Source of the DNA: CAYUUR01 sp052034685
GTDB taxonomy: Bacteria; Patescibacteriota; Saccharimonadia; Saccharimonadales; CAYUUR01
Assembly (NCBI GenBank): GCA_052034685.1
Contig: JBPOIH010000007.1
Location: forward strand, 1-64,000
Length of the DNA: 64,000 bases
Direction of reading: 5' to 3'
The notes under the pieces were generated by a model. That model saw only the letters and a list, made by a program, of their open reading frames with translations, was not told the DNA's origin and searched no databases. Positions 16,765 to 24,594 of this stretch are shown here, piece after piece; the stretch's first letter is position 1, and every line of letters starts with the position of its first letter. The position numbers and the translations under genes were made by a program.

Positions 16765-18852
16765 CTACTTGGCGTTTTTGGCAATGATAGCTTCTGTGAC
16801 GTTTGGTGGAACGTCTTCGTAGTGGTCAAGCTCCATACTTGAACTCGCACGACCTTGCGTCATTGAACGCAGGTTGGTGGTGTAACCAAACATTTCACCA
16901 AGTGGTACAAAGGCAGTGATTTCTTTAACGCCGCTGGAAAGGTCTTCCATAGACTCGATGCGTCCACGCTTACTGTTGAGGTCACCAATGACATCGCCCA
17001 TGAACTCTTCAGGTGTTACGGCAACAACCTTCATGATAGGTTCAAGGAGTACTGGCTTAGCAACCTTCACACCAGCTTGCAGTGCCATAGAGCCAGCAAT
17101 CTTAAAGGCCATTTCGTTTGAGTCAACGTCGTGGTAGCTTCCGTCGTACAGTTCTGCCTTGATATCAACAACAGGGTATCCGGCGATAACACCGTTAGAC
17201 ATTGCCTCGATGATACCTTGCTCAACTGGCTTGATGTATTCACTTGGGACAACTCCACCCTTGATAGAGTTAATGAACTCAAAGCCTTTACCAGCTTCGT
17301 TCTGAGACAGGCGAAGCCAAACGTGACCGTACTGACCACGTCCACCAGATTGCTTGACGAACTTACCTTCAATTTCAACAGCGTCTTTGCGGATAGTTTC
17401 ACGGTAGGCAACCTGTGGTTGACCAATGTTAGCTTCGACGTTAAATTCGCGCTTCATACGGTCAACGAGAATTTCGAGGTGAAGCTCACCCATACCAGAG
17501 ATAATTGTCTGGCCTGTTTCTTCGTCAACACGAACACGGAAAGTTGGATCTTCCTCTGCAAGACGCTGCAATGCTAGGCTCATCTTCTCTTGGTCAGCCT
17601 TTGTCTTTGGTTCGATTGCAATGCTGACAGGCGGTTCAGGGAATGTAATGCTCTCAAGCACAATAGGATCATTGATTTCACAAAGTGTGTTACCAGTTGT
17701 TGTACCCTTAAGGCCAACGATGGCAGCGATATCACCAGCACCGATTTCAGTAACGTCTTCACGCTTGTCAGCTTGCAGACGTACAATACGGCCGATGCGT
17801 TCTTTGCTACCCGTAGAACTGTTCAGAATATATGACCCAGCTACGAGCTTACCTGAGTAAACACGGAAGTAAGCCAGCTTACCAACAAAAGGATCAGTTG
17901 TGATCTTAAAGGCCAGCGCTGCAAAAGGATCAGATTCGCTTGGCTTTCGCTCAATTTCATCACCAGTCTTTGGGTGCGTGCCCCAGGTAGAACCAACGTC
18001 AAGTGGGCTTGGCAGGTAGTCATTAACCATATCGAGTACTTTTTCTACGATAACGCCACGGCCATCGCCCCCAGTTACGGCAAAGAACTTACCTGATAGC
18101 ACAGCGGTACGGATAGCTTGCTTGATTTCATCAGTTGACAGACCTTCTTCACCGACTTCAAAGAACTTCTCCATCATGGCTTCGTCTTCTGCGACGGCAT
18201 TTTCTATCAGCAGGCTGCGGTATTTCTTGGCCTTGTCGAGCATATCTTCTGGGATTTCACCCTCAATCAGCTCTTTATCGGTGAAGTCTTTGTAGGTGTA
18301 TGCCTTCATTTCGACGAGGTCAATTACACCGTTGATGGCTTGTTCAAAACCAATTGGCAAATGCACAGGGAATGCGTGTTTGCTGAGGCGGTTATGGATA
18401 GAGTCGAGAGACTTGTAGAAGTCACCACCCGTTTGGTTGATTTTGTTGATGAAACAAATACGTGGGACTTTGTACTTGTCAGCTTGGCGCCAGACAGTTT
18501 CAGATTGTGATTCAACACCCATCTTACCGTCAAAGACCACACACGCACCATCAAGCACACGTAGTGAACGCTCAACTTCAACGGTGAAGTCGATGTGACC
18601 AGGAGTATCGATAATGTTAATCTGGTTACCCTTCCAGTAACAAGTCACAGAAGCAGCCACGATAGTAATACCGCGTTCGCGTTCTTGTGCCATCCAGTCG
18701 GTTGTTGTCTCACCTTCGTGCACTGCACCGATCTTGTGGTTCAAACCAGTACGGTAGAGGATACCTTCTGTAGTGGTAGTTTTACCGGCATCAATGTGCG
18801 CGATAATACCGAGGTTCCTAATATCTTTCATTGGTGTTGTTTTTGCCGCCAT
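16765..18852 (-). CDS. fusA: elongation factor G
   Basis: Translocase GTPase. The product is 695 residues, with G1 AHIDAGKTTTTEG, G2 region RGITIVAA, G3 DTPGHIDFT and G4 NKINQ (where NKMD is usual). Domain IV/V motifs are GRGQYGHVWLRL and the C-terminal SMTQGRASSSMELDHYEDVP. The SD AGAGGG precedes the start. It follows two short unknown genes after rpsG. Confidence 0.99.
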   Translation of the reverse strand: MAAKTTPMKDIRNLGIIAHIDAGKTTTTEGILYRTGLNHKIGAVHEGETTTDWMAQERERGITIVAASVTCYWKGNQINIIDTPGHIDFTVEVERSLRVLDGACVVFDGKMGVESQSETVWRQADKYKVPRICFINKINQTGGDFYKSLDSIHNRLSKHAFPVHLPIGFEQAINGVIDLVEMKAYTYKDFTDKELIEGEIPEDMLDKAKKYRSLLIENAVAEDEAMMEKFFEVGEEGLSTDEIKQAIRTAVLSGKFFAVTGGDGRGVIVEKVLDMVNDYLPSPLDVGSTWGTHPKTGDEIERKPSESDPFAALAFKITTDPFVGKLAYFRVYSGKLVAGSYILNSSTGSKERIGRIVRLQADKREDVTEIGAGDIAAIVGLKGTTTGNTLCEINDPIVLESITFPEPPVSIAIEPKTKADQEKMSLALQRLAEEDPTFRVRVDEETGQTIISGMGELHLEILVDRMKREFNVEANIGQPQVAYRETIRKDAVEIEGKFVKQSGGRGQYGHVWLRLSQNEAGKGFEFINSIKGGVVPSEYIKPVEQGIIEAMSNGVIAGYPVVDIKAELYDGSYHDVDSNEMAFKIAGSMALQAGVKVAKPVLLEPIMKVVAVTPEEFMGDVIGDLNSKRGRIESMEDLSSGVKEITAFVPLGEMFGYTTNLRSMTQGRASSSMELDHYEDVPPNVTEAIIAKNAK

Positions 18853-18855
18853 TCT

Positions 18856-19206
18856 CTATCCCTCTTTCTGTTCGTTCGTAATGCTCTTGTATTGTGTTGC
18901 GAGTGTTTCTAATCGTTGTTGAGTACCTTCAGCACCATCTGCCATTTGGCTTCTGTAGGCTAGGCTGTATGCAAGGGTGTCCCAGACGGCCTCTTCGGCT
19001 GCGAAAACATCATTAGTAGACAGGTCGAGTGCTGAATCAAGATCAACACGTACACTGTCCCTAACGACAGACTTGGCCAGCGCCATATACAACTCTGAAG
19101 GCGAATCAACGGATTCTTTCTCAAAGAGTTCTTCAGCAAGCTGCATCCATCTGGTTTTGTTTATTGCAATCTCAGCCACTCTATTGTGCCACACCGCTTT
19201 CTGCAT
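18856..19206 (-). CDS. protein of unknown function before fusA
   Basis: 116 residues from the ATG at 19206 (MQKAVWHNRVAEIAINKTRW). Upstream in-frame ATGs exist up to 19314, but they lie deep inside the neighbouring gene. Helical and acidic, ending in ETLATQYKSITNEQKEG. No family recognised. Its start overlaps the end of the preceding 99-residue gene by 26 nt in another frame, and it ends 3 nt before fusA starts. Confidence 0.55.
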   Translation of the reverse strand: MQKAVWHNRVAEIAINKTRWMQLAEELFEKESVDSPSELYMALAKSVVRDSVRVDLDSALDLSTNDVFAAEEAVWDTLAYSLAYRSQMADGAEGTQQRLETLATQYKSITNEQKEG

Positions 19207-19480
19207 CTTGTGGCACGCCAGCGTATGGTGACGCTTCGTACAAGAAGTCAACATTTGCAACTGGTCCGTAGTCTCTGAAGACTTCGATAGCGTCATCTCG
19301 GACATCGACGTCATCTACCACCCAAGCACGGACAGTGTCAAAGCCTTCTACCTGGAATGGATTCTGTGGTCGATACCTTAGTGCATCGACTACAAACAGC
19401 TCACCACAAGCAGCTTCATTGAACATTCCTTGGTCGCCGATACTGAGGAGATCTGCTGATACTTTTGTTTCAAACGCCAT
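19181..19480 (-). CDS. small acidic protein of unknown function after rpsG
   Basis: 99 residues, strongly acidic (GFDTVRAWVVDDVDVRDDAIEVFRDYGPV), no family recognised. It starts 2 nt after the rpsG stop, so it is in the str operon. The length, the ordered acidic composition and the tight spacing support a real gene. Confidence 0.55.
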   Translation of the reverse strand: MAFETKVSADLLSIGDQGMFNEAACGELFVVDALRYRPQNPFQVEGFDTVRAWVVDDVDVRDDAIEVFRDYGPVANVDFLYEASPYAGVPQDAESGVAQ

Positions 19481-19482
19481 GA

Positions 19483-19959
19483 TTATCTCGCAAAGTGAGC
19501 AAAGGCTCGGTTAGCTTCAGCCATCTTGTGTGTGTCTTCACGCTTCTTAACGGCTGTTCCTGTGTTGTTGTAGGCGTCCATAAGCTCTGCAGCAATGCGG
19601 TCTTCCATGCTCATACCTTTTTTGGCGCGAGCAGCAGCAACAAACCACATCATGGTGAGGTGATTCTGGCGTTGGCCCTTAACTTCAAAAGGAATCTGGT
19701 AGTTCGCACCACCAACGCGGCGAGAACGAGTCTCAACCTGCGGCTGAATGTTCTTCATAGCTTGTTCAAACACATCAAGTGGGTTCTGCACCTTGAGCTT
19801 ATCGGCAGCTTTTTGCATACCACCATAGACAAGTCGTTCAGCAAGCTGCTTCTTACCGTTAAGCATGACGCGGTTAATAAGACGCTGGACCTGTACAGAG
19901 TTGTACACGCGGTCAGCTGGGATATCTCGCACGAGTGATTTGGTTACTTTTCTAGGCAT
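19483..19959 (-). CDS. rpsG: 30S ribosomal protein S7
   Basis: Nucleates assembly of the 30S head. The start is set at MPRKVTKSLVRDIPADRVYNS (19959) because AAGGAG lies 6-7 nt upstream. The product is 158 residues. RVGGANYQIPFEVKGQRQ and the C-terminal KREDTHKMAEANRAFAHFAR are characteristic. Its start overlaps the preceding 83-residue gene by 8 nt. Confidence 0.97.
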   Translation of the reverse strand: MPRKVTKSLVRDIPADRVYNSVQVQRLINRVMLNGKKQLAERLVYGGMQKAADKLKVQNPLDVFEQAMKNIQPQVETRSRRVGGANYQIPFEVKGQRQNHLTMMWFVAAARAKKGMSMEDRIAAELMDAYNNTGTAVKKREDTHKMAEANRAFAHFAR

Positions 19960-20203
19960 TTTGGACTCCTTCCGCAACAATCGCGCATTCTGGTAGTTCA
20001 TCTACTCCCGACTCTCGGTATGCTTCGAAAATACGATTACATGTACTAAATACATTTATGGCATCTTTGCCAGTAGTTGAGACTGTTGGGTTAATGTTAG
20101 GGCACTGCCAGTAGCATTCCCCAGAGTCTCTTTGCTCAGCAGTAACAGGGCCTCCTGCGACAACAAAGCTTTCGCTAAATAATGGACCTTCGCTGAAACT
20201 CAT
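19952..20203 (-). CDS. small cysteine-containing protein of unknown function between rpsL and rpsG
   Basis: 83 residues with four cysteines (GECYWQCPNINPTV, FSTCNRIF, LPECAIV). No family recognised. It shares one base with the rpsL stop (TAATG) and overlaps rpsG by 8 nt, so translation of all three is likely coupled. The cysteine spacing is not a standard zinc ribbon. Confidence 0.55.
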   Translation of the reverse strand: MSFSEGPLFSESFVVAGGPVTAEQRDSGECYWQCPNINPTVSTTGKDAINVFSTCNRIFEAYRESGVDELPECAIVAEGVQNA

Positions 20204-20616
20204 TATTTGCTCTCTTTCTTGGCACCGTACTTGCTACGTCCCTGTTTGCGGTTTTCGACACCTTGCAGGTCAAGTGCACCTCGCACAATGTGATAACGAA
20301 CACCAGGAAGATCCTTAACACGTCCACCACGGATCAGAACAACAGCGTGTTCCTGTAGGTTGTGGCCTTCGCCAGGGATATATGCCCAAACTTCATGACC
20401 GTTGTTCAAACGTACACGAGCGACTTTACGAAGCGCAGAGTTTGGCTTCTTTGGAGTTTTCGTGGTGACCTTAACACAGACACCACGCTTCAGCGGTGCT
20501 GCTTTTTCATAGTTTCTAGTTTTGAGGTTGTTAACAACCTTGTGTAGGGCTGGAGATTTTGACTTCTCCTTCTTGATGCTGCGCGGTTTACGCACGAGCT
20601 GATTGATTGTTGGCAT
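20203..20616 (-). CDS. rpsL: 30S ribosomal protein S12
   Basis: Decoding-centre protein, target region of streptomycin resistance. The product is 137 residues. TKTPKKPNSALRKVARVRL and RGGRVKDLPGVRYHIVRGALD are present, and both loops have the wild-type lysines. SD AAGGAG lies upstream. First gene of the str operon, behind a clear promoter. Confidence 0.98.
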   Translation of the reverse strand: MPTINQLVRKPRSIKKEKSKSPALHKVVNNLKTRNYEKAAPLKRGVCVKVTTKTPKKPNSALRKVARVRLNNGHEVWAYIPGEGHNLQEHAVVLIRGGRVKDLPGVRYHIVRGALDLQGVENRKQGRSKYGAKKESK

Positions 20617-20686
20617 AGTTCTCCTTGTCTACTGCAGCATGTGATCGCCAAAATCACACGGCTCAGACATTAGTTTATCGTTGTAA

Positions 20687-20715
20687 ATAATATCAGGTTT
20701 GTACGAATCGTACAA
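20687..20715 (-). promoter_or_regulatory. promoter of the str operon with a palindromic operator
   Basis: Minus-strand TTGTAC (20710-20715), 17-nt spacer, TATTAT (20687-20692), about 70 nt before rpsL. A perfect 17-bp dyad, TTGTACGA-A-TCGTACAA (20699-20715), covers the -35 box and half of the spacer. Such placement suits a repressor site; the regulator is unknown. Confidence 0.65.
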
Positions 20716-20731
20716 GTCTTTGGCTCGGGTT

Positions 20732-20762
20732 GGTTGACGTGCAATGGTTTAGCACGTCAACC
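20732..20762 (-). terminator. stem-loop after rpoC
   Basis: GGTTGACGTGC (20732-20742) and GCACGTCAACC (20752-20762) form a perfect 11-bp stem with a 9-nt loop, 13 nt after the rpoC stop. No U-tract follows on the minus strand, so it may be a weak or factor-aided terminator, or an RNA end stabiliser. Confidence 0.5.
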
Positions 20763-20775
20763 CTGGCCCTGGAAC

Positions 20776-23700
20776 TTAGGCTTCGGTGGTAACTTTTGAA
20801 GCGACTTTAGGATCGTCAAGCTCAGGACGATAGCCGGTACCAACAGGTATGCGACGTCCCAAGATAACGTTTTCCTTCAAGCCATACAGGTGGTCAACCT
20901 TACCACTGGTTGCTGCGGCAATCAGCACACGAGTAGTGTCTTGGAAGCTCGCAGCACTCAAGAACGACTCAGTTGATAGTGACGACTTAGTGATACCAAG
21001 TAGCAACTGTACAAACTTAGCTGGAGCTTTACCGTCAGCTACAAGCCGCTCGTTTTCTTCAATGACAGCGATTTTACTGACGATGTCGCCAGTTACAAAT
21101 TCACTATCACCAGATTCCTCAATCTGCACGCGGCCAAACATCTGACGCACGATGATTTCAAGGTGCTTATCTGCAATGTTCTGACCTTGTGAGGCAAAGA
21201 TACGCAAGATTTCGTTCATGATGTAACGCTGCGTTACTTCAACACCTTGTAGGCGCATCAGTTCGTGCAGGTTAATCGAACCATTGGTGAGTCTTTGACC
21301 AGCAACAACTTCGTCACCGTCTTTGACAACCATTTGCTTGAATCCTGGGATCTCATAGCGGGCTGTTGGCTGATCTGAAGGCGTAATGACAATCTTGTCC
21401 TTGCGCACTGCAATCTTACCAGCAACAGGTACTACCAGCGGGCTAGAAGCGTTCTGGCCAGTAGCAACTACGTCACCTACGGATACTTCAGCACCGTCTT
21501 CAATATCAGCAGTTCTTCCCTTAAGAGCGAGCTCTACTTTTTCCTTGCTGTTAGAGGTTACTTCTACTACATACTGATTGCCATCTTCCCAGAGTCGGAC
21601 TGTTCCAGCCATTTCACTCAAGTAAGCCTGACCCTTTGGAGTACGTACTTCAAAGATTTCTTCAACACGTGGCAAACCTTGCGTAATGTCGTCAGCCGCA
21701 GCAGAACCACCAGAGTGGAAGGTTCGAAGCGTCAACTGCGTACCAGGTTCACCGATACTTTGTGCGGCAATCACACCAATTGGGTGACGGTTTGCAACGA
21801 CTTCGCCAGTAGCAGGGTCGAGACCGTATGACTTACGTGATACGCCTCGTACGCTAGTACAGCTCAGCACGCTCATGATACGAACGCCATCAAGCGATTC
21901 ATCGGCCTCAATGGCGGCAGCTTTTTCACGAGTGATAGCGTCGCCTTTTTTGACAATCTTGCCAATGTTTTCTGCAGCATAACGACCTTCTAGTCGTGAT
22001 GAATAGCTCACACCAATTTCTTTGGCGTCAGAGCGGTAGATGGCAAAACCATGGTCTTCACAGTCTTCTTCAAGTGTAAAGACATCTTGTGCGACATCAA
22101 CCAAACGACGAGTCAGATAGCCTGAGTCAGCTGTCTTGAGGGCGGTGTCGATCATACCCTTACGAGCACCACGGGTGGCCGTAAAGTACTCGAGCGGAGA
22201 AAAGCCATACTTATAGTTTGACTTAACTGGTAGCTCAATCGTGCGACCGGTAGCATCTGCAACTGGTCCAAGCATACCGACAGCTGTCGTTACCTGACCG
22301 AGGTTACCACGAGCACCAGATACTACAGCGATAGACATAGAACTGTCTTCGTTAGCAAACTGTGCAGCCAAGGTTTCCTGAACAGTCGCATATACCTTAC
22401 CCCAAGTTTCAACAACGAGGCGGTAACGTTCTTCTTCAGTGATGAAACCTTGATCGTACTGATCGCTGATTTCTGCACCTTTGCGTTCACCTTCGGCCAA
22501 GATCTCTTTAAGACCCTTAATGTCGCTGAAGTCACTCATACCCATAGACAAACCTGAAACAGTCGCATAGGTGAATCCGAGGTCCTTCAGATCATCAGCG
22601 ATCTCTGCAGTCTTGTCTTGTCCGTAGTTTTCGTACACCTGCGACATGACTTGCTGCAAGCGTTTTTTGGTCATAGCGTCGTCTTGGAATGGGAAGTCTT
22701 CTGGGAAGATTTCATTAAAGAGTACGCGACCAAGCGTTGTCTCACGAGTAACACCACGGAATGGAATCCGTACATGTGTCTGTAAGCTGAGAGATCCGCC
22801 ATCAAGCGCCATAAGCGCTTCGTCAAGGCCTGAGAAGCCACGAATTTTCTTGTCTTCACTGGCTGCGCGGTCGTATGTTAGATAGTAACAGCCGAGCACA
22901 ATATCTTGCTCGATATGGAGGATTGGCGAACCGTCGGCAGGTTTGAGTAGGTTCTTGTTGCTTGCCATGATGTTCTTAGCTTCATCTTGTGCAGCATCGC
23001 TCAAAGGCAAGTGCACGGCCATCTGGTCACCATCAAAGTCAGCGTTGAAACCTTTACATACGAGTGGGTGTAGCTGAATTGCTTTACCTTCAATCAACAC
23101 TGGTTGGAAAGCCTGGATCGAAAGACGGTGCAATGATGGAGCACGGTTCAATAGTACGTATTTGCCCTGGATGACTTTATCAAGTGCATCCCAGACAGGT
23201 GTTTCGCCGGCTTCGATCATGCGTGTTGCAGAACGAATGTTGTGAGCGTGCTCGTTTTCGATGAGTTCACCAATGACAAATGGCTTGAATAGCTCAAGAG
23301 CCATCATCTTAGGGAGACCACACTGGCTGATCTTGAGTTCTGGTCCAGCAACAATCACTGAACGACCAGAATAATCAACGCGCTTACCAAGCAAGTTCTG
23401 ACGGAAACGTCCTTGCTTACCCTTAAGCATGTCACTCAAAGACTTCAGACGACGTCGTTGGCCAGTTGCCGCTACAGCACGTCCTGAACGAGCGTTACTG
23501 TTGTCGATCAAAGCATCTACTGCTTCTTGTAACATACGCTGTTCGTTACGGCAGATAACTTCTGGAGCGTTAAGGTCCATAAGTTTCTTCAAACGGTTGT
23601 TACGGTTAATGACACGTCGGTAAAGATCGTTAAGGTCACTGGTAGCAAATCGTCCACCGGTCAACTGCACCATTGGTCGCAGGTCTGGAGGGATCACAGG

Positions 23701-24594
23701 CAGAACGCTTACACAAAGACTGCTTGGCTTAATACCTGCGCGGTCCATGCTTTCAAGCAAACGAAGTCGCTTCATCAGCTTCTTCTTGCGTTGTCCCTTT
23801 GCTTCTGCCGCCTCTTCTTCAAGCGACTTGATAAGTGCTCCAAGGTCAACTTCTGTCAGTAGATCACGTAGTGCAGAACCTCCCATACCTACTTCAATGA
23901 TGTCTTGGTATTCGTCGGGTAGAGCACGGTAGTCGTTCTCGCTGATAAGGGCCATCTTTACGAGTCCAACAAGCTGAGCCTTAGAAAGGTCAAATGCCTC
24001 ATTTAGCTCATCAAGTTCTTTGTTCTGAGCTTCAGCCAAGGCCTTAACGTCAGAACCTTCTTCTTTTGCTTGTGCCTCGTATCGTAGTTTGATTGCTTCT
24101 TTAGCAGCTTCAAACTCGGCTTCTTTGTCTTTGAGGAACTTGTCACGCTTATCTGTGTCAACAGACTTAATGATGTAACTCGCGAAGTAGACAACTCGCT
24201 CCAGGCTCTTAACTGTTGCACCAAGTACGAGACCCATTGCTGATGGTGTACCACGAAGGAACCAAATGTGTGCAACTGGTGTAGCAAGGCTAATATGACC
24301 CATACGTTCACGTCGCACAATGCTCTTGGTTACAAGTTCGCCTTTTTTGTCGACAGCAGCTTCGCGTGAGCGAACGCCCTTGTACTTAGCATCATGTGGG
24401 TTAATGTCTTTGACCGGACCAAAGATCCTCTCACAGAATAGGCCGTCGCGTTCTGGTTTCTGTGTTCGATAATTGATTGTTTCTGGCTTGGTTACTTCAC
24501 CGTGTGACCAGTCAAGAATATCTCCTGAGCTGGCAACGGCTAGGCGTACCGCGTCAAAATCTGCAATATCTGTTCCGCTTGAGTAACGACGCAT
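20776..24594 (-). CDS. rpoC: RNA polymerase beta' subunit lacking its usual zinc sites
   Basis: Catalytic beta' subunit, 1272 residues. The active-site loop GFNADFDGDQMAVHLPLS lies near residue 515, and the bridge/trigger region HPIGVIAAQSIGEPGTQLTLRTFHSGG near residue 935. The N-terminal zinc ribbon is degenerate: after GLFCERIFGPVKD the sequence reads INPHDAKYK and EAAVDKKGELVT where other bacteria have CxC and CxxC. The second zinc site keeps two cysteines (EDCEDHG; LSCTS) but reads RGVSRKSYG where RGVCAKCYG is usual. A TAATG junction joins it to rpoB. Confidence 0.98.
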   Translation of the reverse strand: MRRYSSGTDIADFDAVRLAVASSGDILDWSHGEVTKPETINYRTQKPERDGLFCERIFGPVKDINPHDAKYKGVRSREAAVDKKGELVTKSIVRRERMGHISLATPVAHIWFLRGTPSAMGLVLGATVKSLERVVYFASYIIKSVDTDKRDKFLKDKEAEFEAAKEAIKLRYEAQAKEEGSDVKALAEAQNKELDELNEAFDLSKAQLVGLVKMALISENDYRALPDEYQDIIEVGMGGSALRDLLTEVDLGALIKSLEEEAAEAKGQRKKKLMKRLRLLESMDRAGIKPSSLCVSVLPVIPPDLRPMVQLTGGRFATSDLNDLYRRVINRNNRLKKLMDLNAPEVICRNEQRMLQEAVDALIDNSNARSGRAVAATGQRRRLKSLSDMLKGKQGRFRQNLLGKRVDYSGRSVIVAGPELKISQCGLPKMMALELFKPFVIGELIENEHAHNIRSATRMIEAGETPVWDALDKVIQGKYVLLNRAPSLHRLSIQAFQPVLIEGKAIQLHPLVCKGFNADFDGDQMAVHLPLSDAAQDEAKNIMASNKNLLKPADGSPILHIEQDIVLGCYYLTYDRAASEDKKIRGFSGLDEALMALDGGSLSLQTHVRIPFRGVTRETTLGRVLFNEIFPEDFPFQDDAMTKKRLQQVMSQVYENYGQDKTAEIADDLKDLGFTYATVSGLSMGMSDFSDIKGLKEILAEGERKGAEISDQYDQGFITEEERYRLVVETWGKVYATVQETLAAQFANEDSSMSIAVVSGARGNLGQVTTAVGMLGPVADATGRTIELPVKSNYKYGFSPLEYFTATRGARKGMIDTALKTADSGYLTRRLVDVAQDVFTLEEDCEDHGFAIYRSDAKEIGVSYSSRLEGRYAAENIGKIVKKGDAITREKAAAIEADESLDGVRIMSVLSCTSVRGVSRKSYGLDPATGEVVANRHPIGVIAAQSIGEPGTQLTLRTFHSGGSAAADDITQGLPRVEEIFEVRTPKGQAYLSEMAGTVRLWEDGNQYVVEVTSNSKEKVELALKGRTADIEDGAEVSVGDVVATGQNASSPLVVPVAGKIAVRKDKIVITPSDQPTARYEIPGFKQMVVKDGDEVVAGQRLTNGSINLHELMRLQGVEVTQRYIMNEILRIFASQGQNIADKHLEIIVRQMFGRVQIEESGDSEFVTGDIVSKIAVIEENERLVADGKAPAKFVQLLLGITKSSLSTESFLSAASFQDTTRVLIAAATSGKVDHLYGLKENVILGRRIPVGTGYRPELDDPKVASKVTTEA

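Noticed and set aside
20732..20762. CIRCE-like half site in the stem-loop after rpoC (TTTAGCAC...GTCAACC)
   Set aside because: The arms do not match the 9-base CIRCE half sites and the spacing is wrong; similarity to the clpC operator is by chance.
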